Shown piece after piece: positions 21,947 through 34,636 of a DNA stretch of 64,000 bases (position 1 is its first letter; every line of letters starts with the position of its first letter). Both the position numbers and the translations under genes were made by a program. The notes under the pieces are model-generated. The model had not been told where the DNA came from. It ran no database searches and worked only from the letters and a program-made list of their open reading frames with translations. The stretch is from NCBI RefSeq assembly GCF_050908995.1, contig NC_135119.1, forward strand, positions 27,185,001 through 27,249,000, read 5' to 3'. This DNA is from Andrena cerasifolii. Lineage: Eukaryota; Arthropoda; Insecta; Hymenoptera; Andrenidae.

Positions 21947-23695
21947 ATGTATCCTGCGCAGCATTTACCTTTGAATACGACAATGGAGAAGATGTATTCG
22001 ATGAACAAGCCATTGAACATGGAGAGTAACATGTCTGCTCCGAAGAAGGGGAACATGTTTCACAGCGTGTTCAACGTGTTCAATGTATTCTGGGAACGGG
22101 TCTCCAAAGTCCCCGCCACTTTTATGGTAGGCAACAACTATCCCCTGTCAGTGACGGTCGTGCACAACGAAGGTATCATGTCGCATGAGTTTTTTGAGAA
22201 TTTAACGACTAAGAGGGACATATTGAGCACCGGCAATGTATATATTCAAAACCACCAGACAAAAGAATCTTTAAATATTATCAATAGTATTCCTCACGAT
22301 ATATTCGACGAGAAGAAACCTTACGAGAGTAGAATTTGTGATACAAACGCAGAGGATAAATTAAAGTTCGCTAACAACTACATCGATAATGGAGAGAAAG
22401 ACATGAAATCGACTAATTGTAATTACACAAGACAAATCGAAAAGTTAAATAAGGAAAATGAAGAATCGTTTGAATATGTTTGTTTGGATATAAATACGCA
22501 TGAAATCTCCATGGAAAATATTCACGATTACGAGAGTACTTGTAATAGGAGTAATTCAAACGAGGATCAATCGTCTAATTCCATCGATAACCGTATAAGT
22601 AGCGAAACAATCCTGAGTAAAGAACCTCCCTCGCCAACGCCTGACTCGGACACGATAACTGTGGAACCAGTTCAACAGACTACAGTATCGAACATGTTAA
22701 CGAACATGTGGCATAAAGTCTACGACAGTGTGACAGATCGATTTTGTAAAACTGATGCAATGGAATCGAATTTAGGAATGAAACGATCGTCGCTCTCGCC
22801 AAAGCAGCGGAGGAAAGTTAACGCTATAGCGAAAAGCAGAGGCAGGGGTCGAGCGAGATCGCAGCTTAGGCGGTCCGGAGTAAGCCAAACCAGGCATAGA
22901 AAGGAGCGCACTAAGCACGACCTCGAAGCGGATATAGAAAATGATTTGAGAAGCTGGGAAGAGCTGGAGTTGTACCATATGATAGATAGCAAAGAATTGG
23001 AAGACTGCTTTAGTTTAGACAACGACAACACGGATGAAGTAGATGCTGCCGAAACATTCAGTTCCGTGACGTACACATTTGCCGATGTGGAACCCACAGT
23101 TCAGAAGCCAAAGACACGGAAGATTGACCACGGAATACCGAAATTTTCCAACTTTCGCACGAAGGACGCGAATCTATTTCGTCAATTCTGTATCGACAGT
23201 AGATACCGCCTGCGGAGGAATAGTTTTCGCCCGCGTCTAATGTCAGAAAGTTCTATCGATTCGGAAGACAGTTATTGTATAGTATTTGAAACTGGCTCCG
23301 AAGCTACCTACAAAAGTGAATTCGAGGACATGGATGAAAGTGAAATGGACGAAAGCAGCGAAGACGATGATACGTGCAAAGATGAAGAGTCCATAGCGCC
23401 GGTTCAGAAAGTAATTCAATTCCTGACAGCTTAGAGTTGTTTGTTTTAAGTCCGAAGTAATAAAGAACGAAATGTTTCCTTGCAGGTGAAATTTAATTTG
23501 GATCCAGTCGTTCACGTAATGGTACAGTGGGATTATGCGTATCGGGCTGCTAGAAGAGGTCCATGGGAGGAGATGGCTAGAGACAGGGAGCGGTTTAAAG
23601 GCCGCATCAATTGCATAGAACGTGTTCTTAATCCAATATTAACTAGCCAGCACCGTACTCACGTTTGGCATGAACGATTCTCACCTAACGAGTGA
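21947..23695 (+). CDS. PPP1R15: PPP1R15 (GADD34/CReP homologue), eIF2alpha phosphatase subunit
   Basis: PPP1R15 brings protein phosphatase 1 to phosphorylated eIF2alpha and ends the integrated stress response. Two exons, 21947-23410 and 23486-23695, encode 557 residues. The long first exon is mostly low-complexity acidic and Ser-rich sequence. An N-terminal amphipathic stretch (FHSVFNVFNVFW) could mediate the membrane contact described for the family. The conserved core is at the C-terminus: the PP1-binding RVxF motif reads KVKF (residues 488-491), followed by a WDYAYRAARRGPWEEMARDRERF block as in GADD34 and CReP, then the short tail. The intron falls exactly between K488 and V489. The ATG is the first after an in-frame stop at 21878. 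Two uORFs precede it. Confidence 0.92.
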
Positions 23696-23847
23696 AATTC
23701 CCATCCACCGTTCCTGTAAGGTAATTCTGTTGTTGAGAGTTAGCGTAGCGTCATATGGCGGAAGAGATGATACGTCACAGTAAGAGAGGATACGTATATT
23801 AAGTCTTCTAGAATGACAAAATAGGCTGTGAATAAATAATATAGATC

Positions 23848-24172
23848 AGGCTTGGGGATTAAGTGCTCTTTTCGGCCGATTTTCAGAAACAACGCCCTAT
23901 TTCCGCCGCCGCGCGTCTTGGCCCCCGCGGCGGCCGTGCTACTCGGAGCTCCTCAGGCCCGTACCACGTGAACCGCGCGTGGCACATTAGGACGACATTC
24001 GTATCGATGCGTTTTTGTTTTATCAACGCGCCACGCGCGGTTCACGTGGTGCGTGCCTGGGGTGGTTCGAGCATTTCGGCCATCACGGTGGCCAAGACGC
24101 GCGGCGGGAGAAAGAGGGCGTTGCTTCTGAAAATCGGCCGAAAAGAGCACTTAATTCCCAAGCCTGATATAG
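23848..24172. mobile_element. GC-rich foldback element
   Basis: AGGCTTGGGGATTAAGTGCTC at the left is mirrored by GAGCACTTAATTCCCAAGCCT at the right. Arms of about 145 bp include CGGCCGATTTTCAGAA and ACCACGTGAACCGCGCGTGG in both orientations. Similar open frames on both strands are products of the fold, not genes. Confidence 0.9.
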
Positions 24173-24647
24173 ATCATCCGTTTCAAAATACATAACGGTT
24201 TTCGTCACACTAGTGCGAACTGCGAATAAATTATTCTGCTGTTCTTAGATTCATTCCTTACGCTAGTACATTATTACTAAATGCTAATGACTCATTTTAT
24301 GTACCGTTTGAATTACGTTAGGTGATAAATACAACTGTCGAGTGGTAAAAGATTTTTTAACAGTCCCAGTGGACAACGCATTTTAACGAAGAGGAGTAAA
24401 AACTTTATACTGTATCGCCTAGCTTGATTCAAATATTATGCATCGTTGTAAATATGAATATATGAAAAGAAGGAAATAAAAGTTTACATCAGCGGAAGGA
24501 CATTTTTTATTAACTTGTTTCGGGAGTGTTCTCGACGAAAAGTATCGTACGCAAGATCGGTTTAAATATTCTTGTAGTATAAGGATATATATGTAAATAA
24601 TATATATATTTTTAGTTAAATTATCCCTTTGTACATTACCACCTAAG

Positions 24648-24961
24648 ATAGGGCTGCACAGGGTGCTGTTTTCAGCGCCTAGCGGCGAGCAGCCAGCCGT
24701 CTGTCGAGCTGCCCCGTTGCTAAGGGTAGAATCAGTGAGGAGAACTGCAGTAGTGCAGGGGCGTGCTCGTAGCCGCGCGTTCCGCAGCGGCTTTTTGTCG
24801 TTTTCGTAAAGAACGCGAGTGGCTGATTTCAAGTCGTTTGGATTCGCACCTACACTACTGCAGTTCTCCTCACTGATTCTACCCTTAGCAACGGGACAGC
24901 CCGACCAACGGCTGGTTGCTCGCCGCTAGGCGCTGAAAACAGCACCCTGTGCAGCCCTGAC
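24648..24961. mobile_element. GC-rich foldback element
   Basis: CAGGGTGCTGTTTTCAGCGCC near the left end is mirrored near the right end, as is CAGTGAGGAGAACTGCAGTAG. Arms are about 125 bp with a 60-bp loop. It is distinct in sequence from the neighbour at 23848. Confidence 0.9.
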
Positions 24962-26364
24962 CTAAGATATGGAACGTAGACAAGTTATCAAATTGCTAGT
25001 CGGTAAATGTGTATAATTTATCAACCCTCTGGTATGTTGAGAAAATTTTAGTGGAAGGTGATAATTATGTGTATCTCTCTTTTTCAGTACGTTATCATCT
25101 CTTCTTCCGTACAATCTTTTTGTAATAAAACTGAAATCTTTTTATTACACATTTTGAATGAAATAAATCACGAAGCACATGCATTTCCAGTACGTGAACT
25201 TGAGGTGTACGTTGTATAACAACTTGGTACATGCAATGCATGGTAGGTTTTGTACGAGACGATGTAACTAAGTAGGCCCTCTCTCCGTCAATATTGTACA
25301 GAAAGATAAGTGGACATTAACTGTTGGCTTTAATTATAAAAGTGAGATTTTACTTCTATGTTCCGATAGTGCTTTTTCTTGCCGGTTTTACTGTAAAGCA
25401 AACAGAATCGTACGGCGTACCGCAATGTTCACTTAATTTCTAATTGTTTCTAACATAGTATGAATACCGATGCTTCTAATAACTGTATTATATAAATTGA
25501 TCATACAATTCGAATATCACGAAAATAAGGAAATCAGTAGGGAGTGTATTTCCGTTTATTTCTTCGTGTCTACATATGTTATGCACATCCTCTGTTTTTT
25601 ATTTATGTGTATTGTAAAGCAAATTGTATTGACATTCATTGCAATGAAAATTATAACACGCAGTCATGTTTTATATTAAAACAGAATTAAAATGAAACAT
25701 GTCCTTCGATAGAGACGTTCGGCTATTTCGTCTTCTGTTCGAGAGATTTTCTATCGTGTAGCTCGACTGAAATACTGTCGCGTTTATATTATGTAACCAC
25801 TGTTTCGATGGTGCGAATGTTTTTAAGCTAGAACTCGAGAGAAATGTGTTTCGGTCTAAATACATGTGCGTGTTACATTGGAAGATACGATTGCAATAAA
25901 GTGAAACCTGGACCCAAGATCAGGGTTTATTTTTTCGTACAGAAAACGATACGTGAGAAAATTCAGAATTCTATTTTTAGTTGTGGTGCAACGAATGTAT
26001 GTAGATTATTGTAGACAAAACGTTAAACAAGATTTACTTTTCTGTTAGCGCTAGGTTTGTATAAATACTGTCACTACACAGGTATCGCTGTAATTAAAAT
26101 TTATTGTGTACTATATGTATTTAAAAAACACTAACAATCTTCGAATGTACATAACACGTAATTGCTGATATAACGCTGTATAATAAATCATGTACAATTT
26201 AATTACTTTTATTTCTAGCTTAGGAAATGCTGTAATTTCGATGTATACAAGAAATATAGAGAGTTAATATAAATTTGTGGTTGGGTCCATTGAATTTTCA
26301 TTAAAGAATAGTTTATTGAAAGCTATATAGAATAGCGTTATATATAGATTCAAGACAGAATAAT

Positions 26365-26622
26365 CATGGGCGTCCGGGGTAGGGGGCAAAAGGGACAGTT
26401 GCCCCCCCTGGCTTTTGAAAAAAATCGCTTATTTTTTAAAACTGATCTTTATGAAGTTTATACTACAAAAGGGAATATTTTTAATTTTCGGTTTTAAAAT
26501 TTTAATTAAATTGGCACTATAAAATGGGTTAAAAAAGCAAGAGGGTATATTTTTCTTTACCATCATCCCAAAGTTGCCCCCCCCCCCCCCCCCGGGAAAA
26601 AATTCCGGACGCCCCTGAGAAT
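26365..26622 (-). repeat. Dispersed repeat family C, copy 1
   Basis: It starts GGGCGTCCGGGGTAGGGGGC and ends GGACGCCCCTGA. An inverted relative lies at 40853-41100, sharing TTTTAAAAAATAAGCGATTTT-like and GGGCAACTTTGGG-like words. It contains a C homopolymer of about 17 at 26577-26593. Confidence 0.65.
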
Positions 26623-27522
26623 AATACATGTATATAGTTCACTGAATAAACAAAGTCGCCAATTTTGTTAATGGCCCTGATAGCCAGATCTGGGCAGCAG
26701 AATCTAACGTCAGAACTGCAGCAGTCTGTGTCCGCATTTGGCTGCGTTCTGATGTGCAGTGCCTGATGTCGGATGGACAGCAGATCGACAGCAGATACTG
26801 CCGCCTGCTCGGCACAGCCAACAGCGCCATCTGAGGGTCAGGATTACTAAACAATTCCCTACGCGTGACGTCACATGGACGACCCTACGTCCCAACACAA
26901 ATGTACCATTATTGCTGTAGGTGTATCCCTACCCTTACATAACCAGCAAGCGGATTCGGTAGTTTATTAAATAATTCTTCTTATTTCCAAAAGTATTCTT
27001 TCTTTAATATTACACAGGATTGGTAATTACATTTGTTACAAAATAATATCTGTTCTCTTCTTTTCTTCTTCTCTACATATATATAGCGGAAAGTATTATT
27101 GTGTTTGTAACGAGTAAACGAGTAAACTACTTAACCTATTCTCCTGCGGTTTTCACAGATGTGTAGAGACAACATTTGGAAAGGTTTTAGGTTATCTATC
27201 ATCTCGATATTGCTAAATGGGACTGAGTAATAAGCGAAATAGTGAAGCGAGGCAGATAAATCTTATGTGGCGTCCACCGCGGGGCGTGCAAGAGATGCGC
27301 GTACGGTTCCCCGCACGGTGGTGCGGATCACGGTTGTTAGGAGTACAGACCCGTAGCACGACGGTAGCAGTTGGGGGGGGGGAGCCGGATTAGCCTGTAT
27401 AACTCTGTATGCATGCGAGGATTCGTACATACAATAGGCGTCAAAACTAGGCATAACTCAGCGGTCTGGTGACATGCAACGTTGCCAAATTTCCGAAGGG
27501 AAGCCGATTCTGGCGCCTAGTA

Positions 27523-27803
27523 TACATGCATATGATGGTTTTATTCTTTCCCAACCCTAATTTACTTCCTTGATCTGTTGCCATTCCGAACGTAGATAAG
27601 AAACTCGCTCTCATGGCCAATTCCAGGGCTTTTTCATCAGCTACAGATGCATGCAACGGGCACGCCGTCCCTATCTGTAATATACTGCGAAGTCCCTCTA
27701 TGCTACTTAGAAGCCCGTAAAGAAACTTCTTTAATTCCTGAAGTAATAAGAAAGAAACATGTGAGGAATTACCATAAATAGCAATACTTCCATCATAGTA
27801 ATA
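27523..27803 (-). pseudogene. Inverted broken copy of Lamtor3 exon 2
   Basis: Read on the minus strand, this is a close copy of Lamtor3 intron 1 end plus exon 2 (functional copy at 28218-28488). It still encodes recognisable segments such as LAMRASFLSTFGMATDQGSK. A 4-nt insertion after the VPV codons shifts the frame. The copy stops before the exon 2 donor. The 177 nt corresponding to 28041-28217, which hold the start codon and first donor, are absent. It therefore cannot make Lamtor3. It forms the left arm of a palindrome centred near 27920. Confidence 0.88.
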
Positions 27804-28037
27804 AAGGTTAAATGGCTACCGATAAATCTTTAAAAGTCAGTAAAAGTTCAACAGATCTCGGATATCAACACTATCGAATACTGCCATACGGTATGGCATC
27901 GCTGCACGTCCCACGATTTTGGCAACACTGTCCACATGACAGCTTGTCAAACGCAGTATTCGATTGTGTTGATATCCGAGATCTGTTGAACTTTTACTGA
28001 CTTTTACAGATTTATTGGTAGCCATTTAACCTTTATT
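27804..28037. repeat. Central palindrome upstream of Lamtor3
   Basis: Arms 27804-27886 and 27955-28037 are near-perfect inverted copies (few mismatches) around a 68-bp spacer. They continue outward into the Lamtor3-derived arms. The right arm lies just before the Lamtor3 ATG, so it probably contains leader or promoter sequence. Confidence 0.9.
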
Positions 28038-28053
28038 ACTGGGAATATTGAAA

Positions 28054-28788
28054 ATGACTGTGGTAAGTTGCGAAATTGTACTATATCAGTCTTTAAAGGA
28101 ACGTACGCAGCAGATATTTTAAGGTTATGTACAAATTCTTCATTCAATTGTCGGAAGAATATTTTTTCCTATATATAAATATATCTCTATTCTACCCAGA
28201 AATAAATGTATACAAACATGATGGAAGTATTGCTATTTATGGTAATTCCTCGCATGTTTCTTATTACTTCAGGAATTAAAGAAGTTTCTTTACGGACTTC
28301 TAAGTAGCATAGAGGGACTTCACAGTATATTAATCACAGATAGGGACGGCGTGCCCGTTGTATCTGTGGCTGATGAAAAAGCCCCGGAATTGGCCATGAG
28401 AGCGAGTTTCTTATCTACGTTTGGGATGGCAACAGATCAAGGAAGTAAATTAGGGCTGGGAAAGAATAAAACCATCATATGCATGTACAGCAGTTATCAG
28501 GTACATTCTGATAGAATATTATTCTTTATTTGATTTTATTTCATCTCTTTAGATCCGTATTATTCATCCTCAACCATATCTTGCCAATGTTTCAACGTTA
28601 CTTTATTGGAATGTATCAAAAAATATTTGTACACTTCGTTTACTTTGCAGGTAGTCCAAATGAACAAGTTGCCGTTAGTTATTAGTTTCATCGCTAGTCA
28701 TAATTGTAACACGGGTCACATTCTATCCTTGGAAAACAAGATCGACCCAATCTTAAGTAATTTAAAGAACGCAGTAGTGGAAGCTTGA
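28054..28788 (+). CDS. Lamtor3: LAMTOR3 (MP1), Ragulator subunit
   Basis: LAMTOR3 is a roadblock-fold protein that pairs with LAMTOR2 in the Ragulator complex on lysosomes, where it anchors Rag GTPases for mTORC1 and scaffolds MEK1-ERK. Three exons, 28054-28062, 28273-28500 and 28651-28788, encode 124 residues, the usual family length. Exon 1 is only ATG-ACT-GTG. The conserved blocks are ITDRDGVPVVSV, FLSTFGMATDQGSKLGLGKNK and NKLPLVISFIAS. Exon 2 has an inverted broken duplicate at 27523-27803. The gene converges with Grhpr, whose stop codon is 593 bp downstream. Confidence 0.94.
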
Positions 28789-29381
28789 TGGTTACCCGTC
28801 GTGCATTACGGGTGATAAATACCAAAAGTTTGCAATTAAATTTGGTAAGCACTTCTAACGAACTGGTGTTACGAATAACAGAAGACATTATTGTAGACCC
28901 TTTTCCATTTTCCCGATTTACAAGAAATTCAATTTACAAATTCAGTTACATTCTCTTATATCTATATACTTTCGTTAGCATTTTTATATGACGTTTTAAA
29001 TATCTATTCGAAGGGGAGGAAATATCTCCAACTTTTTATAGAACGCGATATACATTACCAATTTTTATGAAAAATAAAAAACTAATTCTATCTCACGGCA
29101 TCATCGAGGCATTTCAATACTCGCGATAAGAACGGTCTATGTTTGAAATTGAATTAAGGTATGAAGGATTTAAGTAGAAGCTATTCGTGTTTTACATTTG
29201 TAAATAACATAAAATATATGTAAAAACAGTGATATTAAAGTACATACTATATGTAAATCTGTCTGTTAATATTCTTGAGTATATACAAAGTATACATCAG
29301 TGTCGCTGTATTACGAGGAATAAGACTGTGCTATTTAATTAGGTAACACAGTTCCGTATATCATGCATGCAGAAAGCATGG

Positions 29382-31485
29382 TTACAATTCGTATACCAAT
29401 GGCTTGCCCTCTAATCCATTGAGAATATTTTGTGCCGCAGTAGTGGACATATCACGTCGAGTTTTTACAGTAGCACTGCCCAAATGTGGTATGATCACTG
29501 CGGTATATATATATATATTATTGTATATACAATTTTGCTATAGATTTCTATTATTAACCGATATATATGTGTTATATAAAATTGTAAATTATAATTTCAG
29601 TCAATAAAATATATGGGAAAACATCAGATCGACAATTTCCAAGTTTTCTACTTATATTCGTAATGTAAAATATTTTCATTAAAATTATTGAAACTAATGG
29701 TACGAACCAGCGTTAGGAAGTTTGAGAAGTTCATGGTCGGGGGGCAATGGTTCAGGATCCGTAACATCGAGGCCAGCTGCGAAAATTGTTTTATTACGTA
29801 ACGCTTTAACAAGTGCGTCTGTATTTACAACTTTCCCGCGACCAATGTTCACGAATACCGCTGTCTTCTTCATTTTGCCAAAAGTATCGCCGTTAAACAA
29901 TCCCATTGTCTCGTTACTTAACGGGACGGCAACGATTACGAAGTCACTTTGCTCGAGAAGTTCGTCAAGAGACACAAAGTGAGCACCAAGCTCATCGCCT
30001 GCGTGTAATTCAAATAATAGAAGTACTTAATGAAAATATACGCATTTTGGTTTTATATATTTAAAAGTACCTGCTTTTTTACGAGAATGACCCGTGTAGA
30101 TGAAACGATCCACGTCGAATCCTTTCAGTCGTTTAACAATAGCTTGTCCAATGCTGCCCAAGCCGACGATACCAACCGTTGATCCTCGTAAATCTTGGCC
30201 GAGTAACCACTGACTACCATGTTCCACGGCTGCCCTGGATTGATAATAATTTTACAGGCAAACAGGTTTAATTGAACGTAATTATTGTTCGGATTGTTGA
30301 ATAGTATTCTTTAAAAAATATTAATTGCAACGAAAGTTTGATTTCAAATGGTGAAATTCTTTAGATTATAAACAAAAAATATCTTTCTTCAATAAATATT
30401 TAAAAGAAATAAAGAGAAATCGTTCTTAATTACTGTTCGAGTTTCAAACGCCCCTCGTGAGTGCGCCTTGCTGCGTTCAACGTTAGAAGCACTGCAACTT
30501 CTGCAACAGCGCCGGATAACACCATAGGCGTATGACCCACTTTGATTCCTCTTCTTTTAATTTCGGGAACGTCCAAATGATCGTAACCAGCCGACATCGT
30601 AGAAACAACCTTCAGCGTCGGTCCTATTTATTAAACATTTTAATTATGTAGTCAATTAACAATATTTCGATGAATTCACTGTATTTCAAAATTACTTTCT
30701 TCTATTGAAAATCGAAATTAAAATTTTTCTTCTAATGAAAATTGAAATTAAAATTATTTTCTTATAATGAAAATCGAAATTAAAATCATTTTCTTATAAT
30801 GAAAATCGAAATTAAAATTTTTCTTCTAACGACAATCGGAATTAAAATCATTTTCTTATAAAGAAAATCGAAATTAAAAATTGTCTTCTAATGAAAATCG
30901 AAATTAAAATTATTTTCTTATAATGAAAATCGAAATTAAAATCATTTTCTTATTATGAAAATCGAAATTAAAATCATTTTTTTATTGCACTATGAATGTA
31001 TCATTATTTTTCAAACACTTCCCTTTCATGCTTCAAACTAATTTCTGTCATATCCGGTTACTTTTTCAATCCAACAACGATTCATTCAATGTATATTAAG
31101 TATAAAACACGTACTTATATCGGTAAGATCGTTTAAAGAATTGATGCGATTTTTCACTTACCCGCGACGTCAAGAAATTCACTGTTTACATTGTGATGAG
31201 AAGCGAGAAAAACAGCATCGTGGCCGGCAAGGGCTTGCAACACATCATCGCGTGTACTCACTTTAGCCTGAATTATTGTGACATCGCATCTAAACAGGAG
31301 AAAAACAAACAAGTATTAATTGCAACATGATTTTAATGCTGGCATACAACATTTAGGAAAGTGTACAATTTTCAAGAATGGTAAAAAAAATCTCACTTTG
31401 TACGAAGTAGGTCGATGCCAGCAGATGGTACATCGTTACTAGTGACCAACACACGCGGTTTCATTGTTCTCATGGTTGCTTGCAT
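29382..31485 (-). CDS. Grhpr: Glyoxylate/hydroxypyruvate reductase
   Basis: GRHPR reduces glyoxylate to glycolate and hydroxypyruvate to D-glycerate with NAD(P)H. Six exons (31485-31397, 31289-31162, 30623-30434, 30234-30071, 29998-29708, 29497-29382) join in phase to give 325 residues, near the human length. The nucleotide-binding loop reads GLGSIG (residues 160-165). The catalytic triad of the D-2-hydroxyacid dehydrogenase family is present: Arg in NIGRGK (244), Glu in DPEPLPP (273) and His in PHLGSAT (292). I took the first ATG (31485) after an in-frame stop; a second ATG is four codons later. Intron 2 holds a minisatellite. Confidence 0.95.
30691..30985. repeat. About 32-bp minisatellite in Grhpr intron
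   Basis: About nine imperfect units of the type AATGAAAATCGAAATTAAAA plus TC/TT-rich filler follow one another. Variants differ in TTTTCTTATAA versus TTTTCTTCTAA. Confidence 0.85.
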
Positions 31486-31780
31486 GCGTGTTCTAACTAC
31501 AGCGGTAAACGCTTGTTACTGGCAGGCCGGCCAGATTTCATGCATTATATAACAGCAGGATCTGATCGTACGCGCAGGTGCGATCCAACGCGAAGATAAC
31601 AAAAGATATTTAAAAATTATTTATTTTTTACAGATTATATATGTTTACGTGCGTATAACGTACGTTAATGTTGTATATAAAAAATATAAGGAGATAAGTA
31701 GCATAAAGAAAATTTTTTAAAATTCTAAAAGAATGAATTACATCTCTCTATTCTATAAAGATATGCATTAAATTTATTTA

Positions 31781-32086
31781 AAGGGTGCGGCCAAATTGGT
31801 AGAAAGAGAAAATTGAAATCAATAAAAAATCAATAAAAAAGTGGAACTTTTTGAAAAAGCGGGAGAAAGGTAGGTAACACATATTTGAGTTTAAATAGTA
31901 TCAAACTTATAAATTGTTTTGAAATCACCCATAAATTACTAAATTTTTTATTAAATAAAAGGATTTTGTTATTCAATAAGTACCTACGAAAAATTTCGCT
32001 CACTGTAAAAAATTATATTTTAAAATAATTAAAGGCGGCAAAAATGATTTTTGCCCAGAGCGGCGGAAGAGCTAGATCGGGCCCTG
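31781..32086 (+). repeat. Dispersed repeat family D, copy 1 (truncated)
   Basis: It matches 59047-59526, including AAACTTATAAATTGTTTT, AAAATTATATTTTAAAAT and the end AGATCGGGCCCTG. The left terminal repeat seen in the other copy is missing here. Confidence 0.75.
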
Positions 32087-33149
32087 AGTAAACCCCTGCG
32101 GGTGTGCATTTTTATGGCGTTGACACAGCTGCAAGTAGTGTGTACCAAAATATGGCGCGAACATTTTCTAGATACTGCTACTTCCTCGGTCGCATGTTTC
32201 CCTGTTCGGCAGAGACGCCACTTTCTGCGAATGATAGACAAGTTAACACGTGTCTATCAATTATGAAACTCGTGTTCTTCTCTGGCCTATCTCGTCAATA
32301 AAAAGTGATGAAACAAGTACACGTTATTGGACGTAGATATCACATTGACGCGTTTGTAGTCGAAGCGTTCTTAGCAACGTAGCACGTAGATATAATAAGA
32401 CTGTACTTACCTATATCTTGCGCATGTAATTACAATAAAAGCATTAATTACAATTAGTGACTACATTACAATACTCCATTATTGCAAATTTTAATCTAGA
32501 TGGCAGTTTCAATAGAATTTACACTGTAACAGTTATTTCGAGCAACAAAACAAGATGCGTGAAGCATGTAATCATGTAAAATTAATTATCAAATAATTTC
32601 CTATTGCTCATTAGACATGCAACGTTGCCCACGCTGAGATTCGTGAACTTCTGGCGAACAATTCAAGTAACCGTTTATGGTAAATAGTTTTATAATATAT
32701 GAGATATCGTAATCGTTTTGATTTCTTCGAGAAGTTTGTAAGTTACATATATTATGTATTAACAAACTGAATCGCAACTCCCTGAGTGATTGTAAAGCAT
32801 GAAGTACCAGGATAACAGGCAGTAGTTACGCTTAGGAACAAGTGCAACTGTACTACCCTTTCGCATTAAATGTACTTGCGAGAATTCTGCGGACAGGAGA
32901 GCATAAGCTGTAGGAGTAAAATTGTCGTAACTACTCATACACTAGTCAACCATCTGTTACGAACAATGTGTAAGCAAGTTTTCTCATCTCTCATAGTAGG
33001 GGAACATGATCTATTCTAGATCAAGGCTCTCGAAGTGCAGCCTGGAGTGTAGAGAATATGTTTATACAAACAGCAACACATGCGAAAAGTACGTTTTCTC
33101 GATTAATAATTTAAAAATTCTCTTACAATCCATACAAAGTAAATATTCA

Positions 33150-33600
33150 GGGGCGAATTTGAAAATTTGGCGCCACTAGGATAACGAGCGTTTGCCCCCC
33201 TTTCCGCGAAATGTCGTCAAATATTTTAATTTAAAAGAGTCGAGACAATTTCAAAATTAATTCAATATGGCAACTGACATATGAGTCATTGATAATTTGT
33301 TATGTGAAAAAAAGGTAATTGTTTTTAAGCTGTCTGTTCTGTGTTTAAACCTTCTCCAATTTCTCTCGCTCAAAATTTGCTGCACCCAAAAATTTTTCGT
33401 TCCTCAAAATTTGCACTTCCAAAATTTTCCGATTCTCAAAATTTGCACTCTCAAAATTTTCCGATTTTCAAAATTTGTGGCTCCCAAAAATTTGTCGCTC
33501 CCCAAAATTTGCACTCCCAAAAATTTGTCGCTCCCCAAAATTTGCACTCCCAAAATTTTTTACTTTCCAAAATTTGCCGCGCCCCATAATATATCACCCT
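33150..33600 (+). repeat. Repeat family B, copy 1, with 18-nt array
   Basis: The body begins CAGGGGCGAATTTG and shares ATATGGCAACT and GAGTCATTG words with 38984-39595. It ends in roughly ten tandem units of the type CAAAATTTGCACTCCC. Because the unit is about 18 nt, all three frames stay open across it; these are not genes. Confidence 0.85.
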
Positions 33601-34636
33601 AAGTTCAAAAGAACCAACTTCTAATACAATATACTTCAGGCACTATGAAAATTTCAAATAACAGGAAAAATTAAAGTAACAGTAATAAACAAAATCTGTT
33701 TTGGACGTTGACCGCGATGTCCTGTTCCTGTTATGACTGTTTCATTTCCTTAATAACCATCAACTCCTTCCAAGATAAAACTTCACAAAAACAGCAACTT
33801 ATTTAATCTATATAGTATAAGCATTTCAATTTTTTAAATAAGAAGAAATAAACTTCGATAAGCATATAATAGTTATAGTATTCAATTGAGTGAAAGTGTC
33901 TTTTCCTGTTACAAAGCGTATTTTGTATTAAACTTAATAATTCTCAATAATAAAGTCGCTTCTTATTCTTTACGTTAAAGGGAAGTTCCTTCATTTTATC
34001 AGCGAATGTAATTCATTTCGTTTATATTAAAAACGACTTGGTTGCTCTTAATTTGTACTGCGGCAAATGATACATTCAAATCGGCACGTTCTAATCTTGA
34101 TGCCTACGTCATGACTTTCCCGCAGTCGCGCCAACATAACGAATGAGATTAACGAACTTTACAATTACGTTTAATTAACATTTCATCTTACGTCCATTTG
34201 TTCGCACGATTAGTGGGTGTTGAATATTAATAAAAAAATGAAAGCTCCATGCAGACAATTTATATTTGCGATCCGCATACACGTGGCATCCGTATTTTTG
34301 AAAAATTTACCATTTCAGGATTGGTAACAATACGGTTTTAAAAATACGATTCCCGATTCGAGCTCGTAAACCTGCTGATATTAACAGACCGACAGGATAG
34401 TTTAACGAAAATCTATCGCATAGCTCGTTAAACGTGTACTTAAATTTGCCTCAACATTTTATGGTACTTTCTACATCTCGCGCCGCAAATGTGTTTCACA
34501 AGAAAGATTTCAAGGTTATGAAGTATTACTATCACAACAACTCCGGGGCATGTTCTACGCTTGAATCAAACATAACTTACACGTGAATAAGGAATTGCGA
34601 AAGGCAGAACACCGTTGTGGCAAATTACGATATAAA

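Larger units (their letters stand above)
23696..27522. other. Spacer between PPP1R15 and Lamtor3
   Basis: No gene seen. It holds two GC-rich foldbacks (23848-24172 and 24648-24961) and a dispersed repeat C copy (26365-26622). The remainder is AT-rich; the PPP1R15 3' region has AATAAA near 23831. From 25000 to 26360 nothing beyond AT-rich spacer is visible. Confidence 0.6.
31486..34636. other. Spacer between Grhpr and papi promoters
   Basis: No gene seen. It contains the Grhpr upstream region, repeat D copy 1 (31781-32086), repeat B copy 1 (33150-33600) and otherwise AT-rich sequence. The two genes are divergent; papi sits at the right end. Confidence 0.6.

Noticed and set aside
23863..24195. 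Long open frames on both strands with the same first residues
   Set aside because: They are mirror images produced by the foldback at 23848-24172, not two genes.
26577..26593. Run of about 17 C
   Set aside because: Homopolymer within repeat C; possibly inflated by sequencing, with no functional reading.
27473..32629. 16-nt identical word GACATGCAACGTTGCC at 27471 and 32614
   Set aside because: One shared 16-mer is not surprising in 64 kb and the flanks do not match.
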